Below are positions 49,901 through 60,648 of a stretch of 64,000 nt of DNA, one piece after another (the stretch's first letter is position 1; the number at the start of each line of letters is the position of its first letter). Position numbers and translations under genes: made by a program. Below the pieces are notes generated by a model. It did not search any database. It worked only from the letters and a program-made list of their open reading frames with translations, and was not told where the DNA came from. The stretch comes from Sipunculus nudus (taxonomy: Eukaryota; Annelida; Sipuncula; Golfingiida; Sipunculidae): the NCBI GenBank assembly GCA_026874595.1, contig CM049313.1, positions 64,050,159 through 64,114,158 on the forward strand. The letters run 5' to 3'.

Positions 49901-52900
49901 AATACATAGTGTAAGGCAATGATAGGTCAGGAGCCACAAAGTTAAGCACAAGTATTATCTCCATAATTTTGACATGCGACCTGTGACATCTGGGTTTTAG
50001 TGTATATGCAAAATAGAGACTCCAGTGAGTGAATATGATAACTGGAGAAACTAGATGTGGTCGGACAAGGGTCTTCAGTGGGCTCCGCATTTCTGCTGGT
50101 GCTGGACTAGTTTATATATTAGTGAAAAATTAAGTTAAATTTGAAAAATATGACAAACAGAAACAGGTTTTTATCAATACACACGAGGGAAAAAAATCCT
50201 ACTGGATCAAATGATATTAAAGAAGATATATCTGAAATAATGTATGCAATAGAAAATCACCAAATGAAGTCTGTTAGCCATATTTGATTTTAAGCAAGTT
50301 TGTAATTCAAATGATCTGGAGCCCTCATAGGCACCAATGATCCCAGTGAAATTGGGAAAGCTGCAGTAGGTTGTTGTTGAGTTATTGCATGCAAAAGAAA
50401 ATCAGCAATCAGGCTGTGGCAAAAACATTAATATTCCAACAGGTCTGTAATTCAATAGGTCTGGAGCCCTCCTTGGTACCAATCATCCCTGTGTATCTGG
50501 GAAAGCTGCAGTAGGTTGTTGTTTAGTTATCACGCCCTACAGAAAATCAGCGATCCTGCCGTAGGGGCAATATTAGAATTCAGACAGGTCTGTTATTCAA
50601 TAGGTCTGGAGCCCTCATAGGTAACAATCATCCTTGTGAATTGGGGAAAGCTGCATCAGGTTATTGTTGAGTTATTGCGCGTGAAAGAAAATCAGCGATT
50701 GGGCTGTGGCAGCCATAGTTGAATTCAGACAGGTCTGTAATTTGATAGGTCTGGAGCCCTCATAGGTACCAATCATCCTTGTGAATTTGGGAAAGATGCA
50801 GCAGGTTGTTGTTGAGTTATCGCGCGCGAAAGAAAATCAGCAATCTGGCTGTGGCAGCCATATTGGAATTCAGACAGGTCTGTTATTCAATAGGTCTGGA
50901 GCCCTCATAGGTAACAATCATCCTTGTGAATTTGGGAAAGCTGCAGCAGATTGTTGTTGAGTTATCGCCCGTGAAAGAAAATCAGCGATTGGGCTGTGGC
51001 GGCCATATTGGAATTCAGACAGGTCTGTTATTTGATAGGTCTGATGCTGTCATATGTACCAATCATCTCTGTGAATTTGGGAAAGCTGCAGTATGTTGTC
51101 GTTGAATTATCGCATGCGAAAGAAAGGGTCACTGATGGAAGGACGGAAGTACAGATGGATGGAAGGATGGACTGACAAAGTGATCACTATAGGGCACCGC
51201 TTGTCAAGCAGGGCCCTAATAAACTTGATTAGGCTCAATGAGGGTGAGGGGGTGCAATGTGAAAGTACTCTGAGGAGAGGGTACAGGTAAGAATCTATGC
51301 GTTTATCTGCAAAATTTAGAGCCTAAGTTTTTTACCACACCCAAGTCCCCATATTATAGTAGGATAGTAAGTTAAGTGTTGACACCTACCTAGATCAGTG
51401 ATAAAGCCAGGCGTGGCTGTCAAGGGAATCGGGATATTTAAATGAGTCTTATCTGTGTGTAGACAACACTCATGGTGACTGCTGTATGATGTCACTGTGC
51501 TGCCTTGGGAAGCCTTTTTACGACATTCCTCAGTTATTTGTTCATCACTTTGAAGGGTTACACAAAACTGGAAAAACAAAATTAAAAATAAGTGTGACTG
51601 AATTCTTTCATTCTCTATTGCCGGTTTGCATGTAATATTTTGTCATTGTAACATACTGGACAGCAATAAAAGGATGTTTAAACTTTTGCCAAAAAAGGAT
51701 GGGCCTCCCTTGGTGGGAAAGACAATTTTGCAAGTATAAAGCTCCATGGTAATCATTAAATAAAGACTGCCTGTTTGTTTGCAAAAATATGGAGATGTGC
51801 ATGTATACGTATATAACTGCTGCATGAGTAGCATATTTCACCCTTGTGTTAAAATTATTTATTTCTTGCTATGAAGTAAGTGCTACCACAAATCATACAA
51901 TGTATCATTGCACTTACCTGGACACAAGGAACTGTTCCAGCTGAGAAGTCGAAGGTTCCTACAATATCGTCTCCTATTCGATACGCCTGCTTAAACAAGC
52001 ATAGCCTGCCCACCTTACCTCTGCTGTTAGTAATATTGTAATAATCTGTAGAAAAGTGTAACAAATCATGATTTATAAACATGCAAGAAAAATGTTGTAT
52101 GAACATACAGAGTAAAATTATTTCATTTTCTGATTTAATTAAATAGCTTCCTATTTGTTGATTACACCAGCAGGCCTGCCAAAGGAAAAGAATGAAAAAA
52201 AGAGTACGTGCTGTGGAAAAAAGAAAAGACATCTGTGAAATAGAGTAAAAAAAAAAAAGAGTAGAATTTGACCTCACCACCAGAGCCCTTATGCCCCGCC
52301 CATTTTACCTAATTATGCTAATGAGCCCCTGATTCACTCCCACACAGGCCTTCCATGCCCATGGTTGTGAGAGCTCTTTACGACAACAGTGATGTCAGAA
52401 AGGTTGATGACATATGACGTTGCATTGACTGACGTTATCAGCTGGAATTGCAATGTCTCTGTTCTCCAGTGATGAATAAATCGCGGTCATTATGAACTGT
52501 CTTGCCATATTTTGGATTATTTATCTCACAGGAATTACATGCCAGGTAAGACATCATTATTCACTAGGTAGCCAGTTGAATGACTCCTGCGACCTTTGGC
52601 CTAGAATTTTTAATGCTGTGTTCTTTGTATATAAAAAAAAATCCCAGAAAACATGCCATCATAGGTACTGATGCAGACTACACATTTTCTTTTTGAAGAG
52701 TCGCCCATATTAGGCAAATTTTGTGCTTGTGGGATGATTGACCATTTACTTTGCCAATGGTAACTTGATTGGTTACTTGCAATTGCTCCACTCACGGTTA
52801 TTCATTGAATGAATATGTGATGAAGGTCATACAGAGCTAATGTACAGGTCCATTCCCCATTTTTATCGCAGACTGAATAAAGATGTACTTTGCATGCTAC

Positions 52901-55900
52901 AAATGTGTATATATATCATTCCTAAAGTCAACAACATTCATGATGCAAATCCCCCTGCATGAAGATAAAGGCATTTTCCATATGTTGTGACCCATGCTTG
53001 ACATTTTCACACATAAAAATTGCGAAATGTCCCATTCTTGTTCCACCTGGAACAAAAGGAGTAAAAAAGGAGTAAAAAAGAGTAATTAGTGTCACTTTCA
53101 GGAATCTTAAACAAGGCCTACAGGCCTAATGCGAACCTGTGCAAATTTTGGGAGTATGAAAGGAGGTTTTTTTTTTAAATTTAATATTGATCCTCTTATG
53201 TCCTGCATATCTACCTTAATCATTATGATTTCAGCAAAATGGACGTTTCGGACCTGCAAGTTTCGGACTAGGACATTTTAAAACTAGGATGTATCAGCCA
53301 GGATATTTTGGATATGTTCTTTTTTGCCAGGGTGGATTATTTGGACAGATGAACAGACAATTTGGCAGCATGGTTTCGGAAAATAACATTTTTTAATGTT
53401 TTTTAACTTTTCCCTATAAAATCTAAGAAAATGCAGTTAGCCAGAAAATAAGCAAAATCTGACAGAATTTTTAGATGACAAATTTTTTGCAAAAAATTAG
53501 GTGATGCTAGCACCTGCCCTTTTTGAGATAGCTATGACACACGACGGAAGACGGATGACACCACACCATTGCATAAGCCTCACTGATTCACTAAAAATGC
53601 AAACCCATGTTTTTTCAAACAGTTGAAAGATATTGTTCCAATAGTTCTAATCTGGGTATTCTGGGTCTACATGCTGTGTCTAGACATCTAGACACCATGT
53701 CTAGACATCAGACAGAGCTAGGTCAGTTTCCATGGTGATATCTGGATCCAACCTGGCTGTACTGAGTGACCTCTTGACCTGCTGAAACTGGGCATGTTGT
53801 CAAGTCTGTTTACAAACACAGAAAGCCGTTTTCAATTGGCTACACTGCTTTTTAAAGCTGCATTTACCCAATCGATTCTTATAAACTGGCAGAACCCTAC
53901 CATAGAATAATTCTTATAAAAGAATTTACAGGCCTAATGCGAACCTGTGCAAAGTTTTGGAGTATGAATGGAGGTTTATTTTTTAAATTTATATTGATCC
54001 TTTTAAGTCCTGCATATCTACCTTAGTCATTATGATTTCAACAAAATGGACATTTCAGACCTGCAAGTTTCAGACTAGGACATTTTAAAACTAGAATATG
54101 GGTAGTCAACAAGGGACTTTGTGTATCCGCATAAATCAGAGTGGGACAGGTGAAGTGAGGCATGGATTAAGTGGCAAGGGAAAGAGTGAGGTGTGTTGCA
54201 TATTAGCATGGATGTCTGCTGCGTAAACGTGGTTGTAGGTGGTGCCACCTGTCATAAAATCGAGAAAATTGTCCAGAATGTATAAACCTGCAAAATTTCA
54301 GGTGGATATGTCAAACCACTGCTGAGATATGAGTGATTTTATCCCAAGGCAGATGAACAGATGGACGCTGTGCTTAATGGGTTGCAGGTGGTGCCACCAG
54401 TTTTGCCTATGATGAAGAGCTATGTGAAATCTACACACATGCAAAATTTGGGCCCAATCGGTCAAATGGTTCCCGAGATATGAGCTTGGATGTATGCAGA
54501 GTAAACGTGAATGAAGATGGGGCCATCTGTCATAAATCGAGAAAGCTGTCCAGGATGTCCAGGATGTATAAACCTGCAAAATTTCAGGTGGATAAGTCTA
54601 ACAACTGCTGAGATATGAGTGATTTTATCCCAAGGCAGATGAACAGATTGACACTGTGCATAAGTGGTTGCAGGTGGCGCCACCAGTTTTGCCTAAGATG
54701 AAGAGCTATGTGAGATCTATACACATGCAAAATTTTTGCTCAATCGATCAAACGGTTCCAAAGATATGAGCTTGGATGTCTGTAGAGTAAACGTGAATGT
54801 AGGTGGTGCCACCTGTCATAAAATCAAGAAAGCTGTCCAGGATGTATAAACCTGCAAAATTTCAGGTGGATAAGTCAAACCACTGATATATTAACCCAAG
54901 GCAGATGAACAGATGGACGCTGTGGCACCACCATTTTTAGTGTATGTTATAAAGCAATCAAAGGGCTATATTTGTGCAAAATTTTTAGCCTGATTTGTCA
55001 AACGGTTACCAAGATATGTGGGTTTATGTGTGGAAACAGACGCACAAATGGATGCTGGGCAGGTAGGAAAGGTCAGAGGTCAACCAAAAATGTGGGCCCA
55101 GCAGTTCACATGATAATAAACCCAATTTGCTTAAAATGCAAACCAGGTTTTTTAAAACAGTTGAAAGCTATAGTTCCAATAATCTGGGAATTCTGCATCT
55201 AAACATTGTGTCTAGACATCTAGATGCTGTGTCTAGACGTCTAGACACATTGTCTAGACACCCCCCCCCTCGAGCCAGGTCAGTTGCCATGGTGATGTCT
55301 GGACCCCACCTGTTTGTACTGAGTGACCTCTTGACTTGGCTGCTGAAACTCAGCATGTTCTCAAATCTGTTTTCAAATACAGAAAGCCTTTTTCAATTGG
55401 CTACAAGGTTTTTTTAAAACTGTATTTTACCCAATCTATTCTTATAAAACTGGCAGAACCCTACCATAGAATAATTCTTGTTAAGTTTAAACCAATCAGC
55501 TTAACAGTTTCATCATAAATCAGTGTATAAGCTAGAAGAGTTTAAAATTACATTTTCGCTTGTAAAAAACACATCAATGTAGGTGGCGCCACCAATACCT
55601 CAAAATCAGATATGACATATGTGACAAACATTGGTATAAAATTTGGCCATGGACGGCGGATGGGCCAGCCCTGGACGGTGGACTGGACAGCGGACGGATG
55701 ACAACGCGCCATCACATAAGCTCACAGGTTGTCTAGAAAAAAGAGACTCTTTTAAAAAAGTGATTTGGCAGGCCTCAGATTTATTAAAGCATGATCTGTT
55801 ACTCCCCTGTACAATGCCTCTACCACATGTAAAACTTTTAATATTGTGCTGCACCATATGATTTACTACACAGTTATACATGTACATGTACTTATAAAAT

Positions 55901-58900
55901 TGTTGTCATCTTGCAACAGTTTTTTTCTTCTGAACTGTACAAGCAATTACAGAATAAAATACTGAACTTCAAAAATTGATTTCTGAAGCTAAAACACTTT
56001 ATAAGCTTCTTATATACCAGAACTAAAATTTAAACATAAAATTACAATAATGACCAGAACAGTTAGTTTTCTGTTGCAAAAGTTTGTTGTTTGGTACTCT
56101 GTTGCCTAAAGTACACTTCAAATACAGTGTAAATCATTATAAACACATATCATTAATGAAAATAATGAAATAAAGTGCCAGGCAACAGGTGTATATGACA
56201 AATACTACATAATGAAACATTAACCAAAAGTCGCATCCTATAATTGTTATGTGGACTCTGCAGTTTTCATGGAACAGCCCTTACTTGTGCCTTTGCGACA
56301 TGTGATGGTCTGTAGGACGTCTAATGCCACATCAAGAAGTGAGTTTTCCTTCCTCTGGTGAGCCAGGAATGGATTTGCAGGGGCCATCTCTTCTGTCTCA
56401 TTGTATACACTGACATCATTCATACCTGACCAAATGAAAAGAAAATATATGGCCCTTGATTGATGTTCTCTACCCCCAGACCATAGAAGCCAGTTTAACA
56501 GACTAGTGTTTAGGATATCAAGCAATCCACATGCTAAGTGATCCTTGATCATTTTGCAATATGTGCTTTTAATGGATTAGATTTAACAAATGATTAATTA
56601 TAAAACGTGTTTGCTTTTTGTGATATTAATAATCAGTAAACATCCAGTTAACAACTCTCGGCCTTGGCCAGGATAAACAATTGTTCTATACTGATGTGGT
56701 ATAGACTCCTTTATACAAAAACAAACCTTACATCACCTTTAAAGTTCCAGATCCAGATCACCTCCAAAGATTGTTCCATGGATGTTTCAAAAACCCTCTA
56801 TGATATTTCATCAAAGTCTGTTCATAACATTTTGAGTAAGATTGCTTACAGACAAACTAACCACTTAACTAACTAACCAAGACAAAAAAACATACTTACC
56901 AGGCACAACAAGCACTCTAAAAGGAACTCTAAGGAGTTTAGTAGGGCAATCAAAACGCTGTGCTCCGATGGTGATCTTGTATGAGTATTTGACAGACGAC
57001 CCTCGGAATGATGGTGGGGCATCAATTGGTATTGTTTCTCTATAAGTATCTGTAATTAAAGCAGATTTTTCATGCATATTAATAACACTGAAAACTGTCC
57101 CATCCTTGTACTGCCCATGTAAAAAAAAAAACTGATATGTTCATATACTCTATCAAAGATTAGGTATGATTGGATCGTGTAGATGAGCACTCTTATAACC
57201 TTAAACAAGAGCACTGCACCAGGAAAAAAAACACTTTTTACTGACCTATAACCTCATTATATTTGCACTGATTTTGCCAAGAAGTGATTTCAGGTGGGAT
57301 GCTTTCAGTGGTAAACACTCATTGAGAGTTCCAGAAAAATCTATTTTATTCCTGGAGAGTTATCTAAAAAACTTCATATGATCTGGTCACCTCAGACCTC
57401 ATCAAATATGCACAGGTTTTGCTGGTTATCAAACTGGATCTGTGTATATTCTTTGGGAATTCTTATGAAAATCCTCAATTTCCTTATTATATACTAAATT
57501 TCTTGGCAACAACCTACCATAAAATAAACTACCTATAGGACTAGCCTACTAAATGGGAAAATTGCAAAAACTCAATTTCAAGAAAATACTTACACGTTTT
57601 AGATTCACCTGGAGCTAACATCAGGTCACAGAACAGAATCGTTGGTTTGGTGGACAAGATGGTGGAACCCTTCTCACCTGTACAACATGACATAAGGATG
57701 AATACTCCCTCAAAACATTTATTACTTCTCCTTTCAAAACATATTAAGCTGTTGTTAAGTAATTACCATTCCAATATTTTAAAACACTGGTATCTGAGAG
57801 GTTCAGTAGAGCACACTCATGGACCATGGAGCAAACCATATTTTGGACTCCACAGAATACTGCAGGCATCGTGCCAGGTATTCTGTACCAGTAAATGATA
57901 AAAAAACTTGGTTAAACTGATGCTCAATTCCCTTAGAACAACTTCTCAACTTTTCTGCAGGGTTGTCTCAGGCTACTTTAACTAAATATAAAAGTTTCTG
58001 ACATTTATTTTGCAAAAAGGCTAAATTATTTGAGAGCTACATGGATAACTGTAGGTAAAATCAATTTATTTGAATTTTTATGGAAATATAAGTCATTGTA
58101 CCTTTACTTGGTATGAAGGAAGTTTCCCGGCCAGTAGTGGTCACCTCGGAGCTGGTCAATTGGGCCATTTTTGGCATGGTCACTCTGGATTCACTGACTG
58201 AGCACTGACAATGAATCTGGGCACTTGACCATGCAAGTTTGGCAGACTTCTGTCTACAAATACACCAGCATGCAGGTTTAGTATAAATTCAAGCTGGTTT
58301 CAAATGATGGAATTCTAACATGAGTTTATATCATTATACTGACAAAGAGATGAAAATACTTTCAATTAACATTCATGAAAGTTCAATTAATTAAATACAG
58401 CAATGTTAACAAATGAATCAGTACTTCTGGTCTAACACTTAAAAGTATGTTATGATATAGACATGAGAAATTGTTGATCTTGTCCTGTGGCACACATCAG
58501 CTGATTTTTTAATGTTTATATACAAGTGTAAACATTTCTATCAAATTTACAAAAAACCACTGAAAGCAGGGCCAGATCTTCAGGGGGCCTGGGTTTTCAC
58601 AAGTTAAAAACCTTGAAAATATTAATTTGAAAACTGAGAAAATACAGTACTTAAGTTTTTATAAATTGTACTTTTTTTTAAAAAAAAACATGTTTTATCA
58701 TGGATCAGTCCCCAGGAACCCCCATCTGTAAAGAAATGTGGATCCCACTCAAGGAGATATTCTCTTTCATCTCACATTATGTAATATCTACAGTCAAATA
58801 CTATAATTGACTTACTTGGATGGACTGGCCAGTTTAGTTCGGGAGACATTGGAAAATGTAATCAAACATTCCAGTGTCTCCCCAGCCAGGTACACTGACC

Positions 58901-58931
58901 TTCCAGCCAGACGAGCTTTCACTTCAATCAT
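43696..58931 (-). CDS. RGP1: RGP1 homologue, complete coding region in 8 exons
   Basis: RGP1 pairs with RIC1 to form the nucleotide-exchange factor that activates RAB6 (yeast Ypt6) at the Golgi and supports endosome-to-Golgi and intra-Golgi retrograde traffic. Eight exons with GT-AG borders join in phase to 390 codons plus stop; the human protein is 391. Family landmarks in order are [20 protein letters not shown] (1-20), [102 protein letters not shown] with TPGF, and [11 protein letters not shown], ending [13 protein letters not shown]. The beta-rich arrestin-like fold is known for the family. Introns, 335 bp to 7.5 kb, hold most of the repeats in this part. The 5' non-coding exon(s) lie upstream of 58,932. 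Confidence 0.97.
44110..44300 (-). pseudogene. Probable LINE endonuclease-domain remnant
   Basis: A minus-strand stretch reads LIKKPT, then [20 protein letters not shown] and [11 protein letters not shown]. The order PT, ITDHIFTN, then SDHxxV near its end is typical of the exonuclease-endonuclease-phosphatase domain of CR1/L2-type LINEs, here with SGHQ in place of SDHQ. No reverse transcriptase is found nearby. It lies in the last RGP1 intron. Confidence 0.4.
45185..45935 (+). mobile_element. R4-type HINE, truncated copy with intact 3' end
   Basis: One core unit (TGCTGTGAAAATTAAATCAA, ATGCCATGGTCAAARTTGGG) is followed by ACGGACAGACGGACGG, GACAATGGACCACGACTATA and a perfect hairpin AGCTCAGATGAC/GTCATCTGAGCT with TAAAAA. 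It shares the 3' terminus of the element at 37376-39277 but has a different core. The start is approximate. Confidence 0.65.
46223..46398. repeat. 64-bp tandem repeat, 2.75 copies, with IR1 palindrome
   Basis: Units begin AATGAGCGTTAAAGCGTGAC at 46223, 46287 and 46351, exactly 64 bp apart and almost identical. Each carries the palindrome GGGTCACTGACCC; the first two also carry a run of C, then ACCCCC. It lies in the last RGP1 intron. Confidence 0.95.
46513..46552 (+). mobile_element. Orphan R4 left end
   Basis: ACAAGGAACCTATGGGTCAC followed by GACGCTCAGCTG matches the first 35 bp of the R4 element at 37376; the rest is missing. Confidence 0.55.
46553..47690. other. RGP1 intron, AT-rich, no feature seen
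   Basis: Very AT-rich DNA; short frames reflect composition only. Confidence 0.5.
47740..49144 (+). mobile_element. R4-type HINE with two units of about 665 bp
   Basis: Two core units (ATGCCATGGTCAAAGTTGG at about 47869 and 48545; a TTAGGCAGTCYTGAAGTGT block in each) precede ACGGACGGACGGACAGACAG, GACAATGGACCACGACTATA and the hairpin AGCTCAGATGAC/GTCAGCTGAGCT with TAAAAA. The 3' part is very similar to 45185-45935. The left terminus was not found. Confidence 0.65.
49491..49563 (-). repeat. tRNA-derived SINE head or tRNA-Ser-like pseudogene
   Basis: The minus strand reads GTAGGACATGGCCAAGTGGT (A-box TGGCCAAGTGGT), then CAAGGCGTTCCAC, and CTGGTTTGAACCCTGC (B-box GGTTTGAACCC). The D and T arms resemble tRNA-Ser, but the anticodon arm leaves a 9-base loop and the long variable arm is missing. 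A functional tRNA is unlikely. Confidence 0.6.
50240..51220 (+). mobile_element. HINE-like element R5 with exact 145-bp units
   Basis: CTGGAGCCCTC recurs at 50316, 50461, 50606, 50751 and 50896, with a variant at 51041: a constant 145-bp period over six units. Units carry GAATTCAGACAGGTCTGT, GGGAAAGCTGCAGYAGGTTG and AAGAAAATCAGCGAT. The 3' end has a GGATGGAAGGATGGACTGAC tract, CACTATAGGGCACC, a small hairpin GCTTG/CAAGC and GGGCCCTAAT. The left terminus is unclear. It abuts the 51390 exon of RGP1 on its intron side. Confidence 0.7.
51390..51567 (-). CDS. RGP1: RGP1 exon, residues 258-317
   Basis: 178 bp. Acceptor TTTTTCCAG, donor CTAG before GTAGGT. Encodes [11 protein letters not shown], an S/T-rich stretch, then [20 protein letters not shown] and ATPGF, as in human FSVSLQTEERV and ESCLHTTRTSFSLPIPLSST. 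Confidence 0.96.
51918..52045 (-). CDS. RGP1: RGP1 exon, residues 215-257
   Basis: 128 bp. Acceptor TTTTCTACAG, donor CAG before GTAAGTG. Encodes [20 protein letters not shown] and [20 protein letters not shown]; human has [20 protein letters not shown] and [20 protein letters not shown]. Confidence 0.97.
53116..55735 (+). repeat. R12: two tandem copies of an about 810-bp unit
   Basis: The left half (AGGCCTAATGCGAACCTGTG, CAAGTTTCGGACTAGGACAT) occurs at 53125-53292 and 53930-54090. The right half (GTCTAGACATCTAGACACC, TGACCTCTTGACYTG, CATAGAATAATTCTT) occurs at 53605-53925 and 55135-55480. The second copy is opened by an inverted R3 element. A GGACGGATGACAACGC tract and ATAAGCTCAC close the block. 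GGTGGCGCCACC is at 55582. Confidence 0.65.
54091..55128 (-). mobile_element. HINE-like element R3, copy 4, inverted, 5' truncated
   Basis: Read on the minus strand it ends with TATCCGC, then a decayed hairpin and CATATTCTAG, the R3 3' terminus. Core phrases GGTGGCGCCACC, AACCGTTTGATCGATTG and ATATCTCAGCAGTTGTT are present in reverse. It stops at CAGCAGTTCACATGA without the R3 left hairpin. Confidence 0.7.
56285..56425 (-). CDS. RGP1: RGP1 exon, residues 168-215 (variable region)
   Basis: 141 bp. Acceptor TTTGGTCAG, donor ACAA before GTAAGG. Encodes [20 protein letters not shown] and a helix-prone [17 protein letters not shown], matching the acidic SSPFLEE then AELAGERLMAATSC of human RGP1 in position if not closely in sequence. 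Confidence 0.9.
56900..57049 (-). CDS. RGP1: RGP1 exon, residues 118-168
   Basis: 150 bp. Acceptor AATTACAG, donor CCTG before GTAAGT. Encodes [20 protein letters not shown] and [13 protein letters not shown]; human has [20 protein letters not shown] and LLRVPLRVLVLTG. Confidence 0.96.
57594..57677 (-). CDS. RGP1: RGP1 exon, residues 90-118
   Basis: 84 bp. Acceptor TTGTACAG, donor ACGT before GTAAGT. Encodes [20 protein letters not shown], aligned with human [20 protein letters not shown]. Confidence 0.95.
58102..58253 (-). CDS. RGP1: RGP1 exon, residues 39-90
   Basis: Acceptor TTTGTAG, donor AAAG before GTACAATG. Encodes [20 protein letters not shown], the most recognisable N-terminal block of the family, then a variable S/T-rich linker. 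Confidence 0.95.
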
Positions 58932-58932
58932 G
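58816..58932 (-). CDS. RGP1: RGP1 exon with start codon (residues 1-38, split 39)
   Basis: The acceptor TATTGCAG is followed by C and then ATGATTGAAG, so the ATG is one base inside the exon and a non-coding exon must lie upstream. The exon ends CATCCAA before GTAAGT. It encodes the conserved MIEV start and AGETLEC segment. Confidence 0.93.
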
Positions 58933-59216
58933 CTGCAATATAAAACATATATATATACACCTTAAGACACACAGTTATACACTTCCAAATAAACAAAAAG
59001 TATCTAGGAATGCGACTTCCAATTTTCAGTAAGTGTTATAGTACCAAAATCAACCACAAGATGGAGGCACTTGGTGATCAGCAAAAAGATCAATGAACCA
59101 AATCAATGGGCTTGGGGGTCTTAGTTTATACAAGGCTATATTTGTGGCTATATATTTATTAATACGCTTTCCTTATGAGGGATAGGGTTCAAGAAGTCTC
59201 ACTCAGTGAGGTCCTG

Positions 59217-59245
59217 TTTTTTTTTTTTTTGGGGGGGGGGGGGGG
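59217..59245. repeat. T14-G15 homopolymer junction
   Basis: Fourteen T are followed directly by fifteen G, upstream of the first RGP1 coding exon. Confidence 0.95.
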
Positions 59246-59576
59246 ATTCAGGGTGGAAGGGCTCATGTCCAGGTGGGATTGTGAATATTGCTGGATACAG
59301 AGGCACTTGTATTGGTTAATATGATATATTCAAGAACACCTAAGTTAATTAATTTATTTGTTTTAAATAGTTGAACAAGTATCTTTTTAAAAAGAGTTTA
59401 AACTTTAACATCCTAGCATGACCAATGTGTAGTGGCAAACATCAAAGTGAATACATACACATTAAAGACAGCAAAACATGTTCACACAAGCACTGATGTG
59501 TAGTTAAACATAACATTAAATGATGTGTTTGACTTCCACTCTGAAATACCAAATTGTAAGCCTGCAATAGTTAGAA

Positions 59577-59604
59577 GGGGGGTGGGAAGGGTAAGGGCCG
59601 GGGG
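59577..59604 (+). promoter_or_regulatory. G-quadruplex motif
   Basis: Five G-runs of at least three with 1-3-base loops (GGGGGGTGGGAAGGG, then TAAGGGCCGGGGG) about 650 bp upstream of the RGP1 start codon. G4 formation is predicted from the pattern only. Confidence 0.6.
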
Positions 59605-60504
59605 ATTTGTATACCAGCTTCTGCATAAGGATTTCATGCTGAATAGTTATAAATAATCTTCTGTCATAGGACATAAAACTTTCAGCTTTATGTTAAATTG
59701 CATATGCTCCTTCAATTTTAGGCTATGTAATGCGATGTGAAGCATAAAGACTGGATTGTCTAACATGTGAAATGGTCATCAAACTAGGGTCATTAAACCC
59801 TGCAACCATTCAATTACAATTCACCTTCACCTAGACCATTTTGATGTCCCTTCAGGCTCTACAGTCCAGTATATTTCAGCTGGCCAATACTATACCGTAA
59901 ATAGTGTTATCAGATAAGACTATGGTTTTCTTCAAACTAGCTACACTGGAATCAAAACTTAATAAAAGAATTCCACATTTTGTATCATTCAGTTCATGTA
60001 CATAGACCAAGTCTAGGAAAAGGAGTTTCATTTAACAATATACAGTAAGTTTTGATGGGATCTATAAATACACACACAAAAATTTTATTCCTTGAGAAAA
60101 AAAATTTGAAAATATGAAAAGAAAGTTTTGATATATGATCATATATAGTCTCTCATTCTTATGAACACAACACAAAGTAAATTATTGATTTAAAAGGAAA
60201 ATTGATTAAATTCTTGTACCTATTTCCTGCTCTCATGTTAGAAAAACAAATGTTATTTTCACAGTTTCCATTAATACAAGCAACAAATAACCATTTACTG
60301 GAAGCTCAAGTTAGTCGGTAGTATAATATACATTCAACTGCTGAACCAGAAGCCAGAATGAGTAAGATTTTAACCCGGTAAGCTACAGTTAATATAACAA
60401 TCACACACTACACGCAATTATTTCATCAAATGATCAATGTAATCACACAATCATATCATGATGTTTTTTCTAATGTTGGTATTTTCATATTAATTGAACA
60501 GCTT

Positions 60505-60505
<1 letters not shown>

Positions 60506-60586
<81 letters not shown>

Positions 60587-60648
60587 TCTGAAGAAAAATA
60601 GCACTGTTAATTCACTACAGTCAGTTTATATATATATATATATATATA
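60506..60648. repeat. AT microsatellites
   Basis: (TA)n at 60506-60582 with one TTAA break, and a second tract at 60627-60648. Confidence 0.95.

Larger units (their letters stand above)
52170..55780. mobile_element. R11 MITE, copy 2, with large nested insertions
   Basis: Starts CAGGCCTGCCAAAGG at 52171 and ends TTTGGCAGGCCT near 55777, like copy 1 at 41354. Its own body is split into about 52171-52275, 52845-53115 and 55735-55777. The gaps hold an unidentified insert (52276-52844) and the R12/R3 block (53116-55735). It lies in the RGP1 intron between 52045 and 56285. Confidence 0.6.

Noticed and set aside
50280-51120. CRISPR-like array, because of the even 145-bp spacing
   Set aside because: The whole 145-bp unit is repeated, with no unique spacers, in a eukaryotic element with a HINE 3' end.
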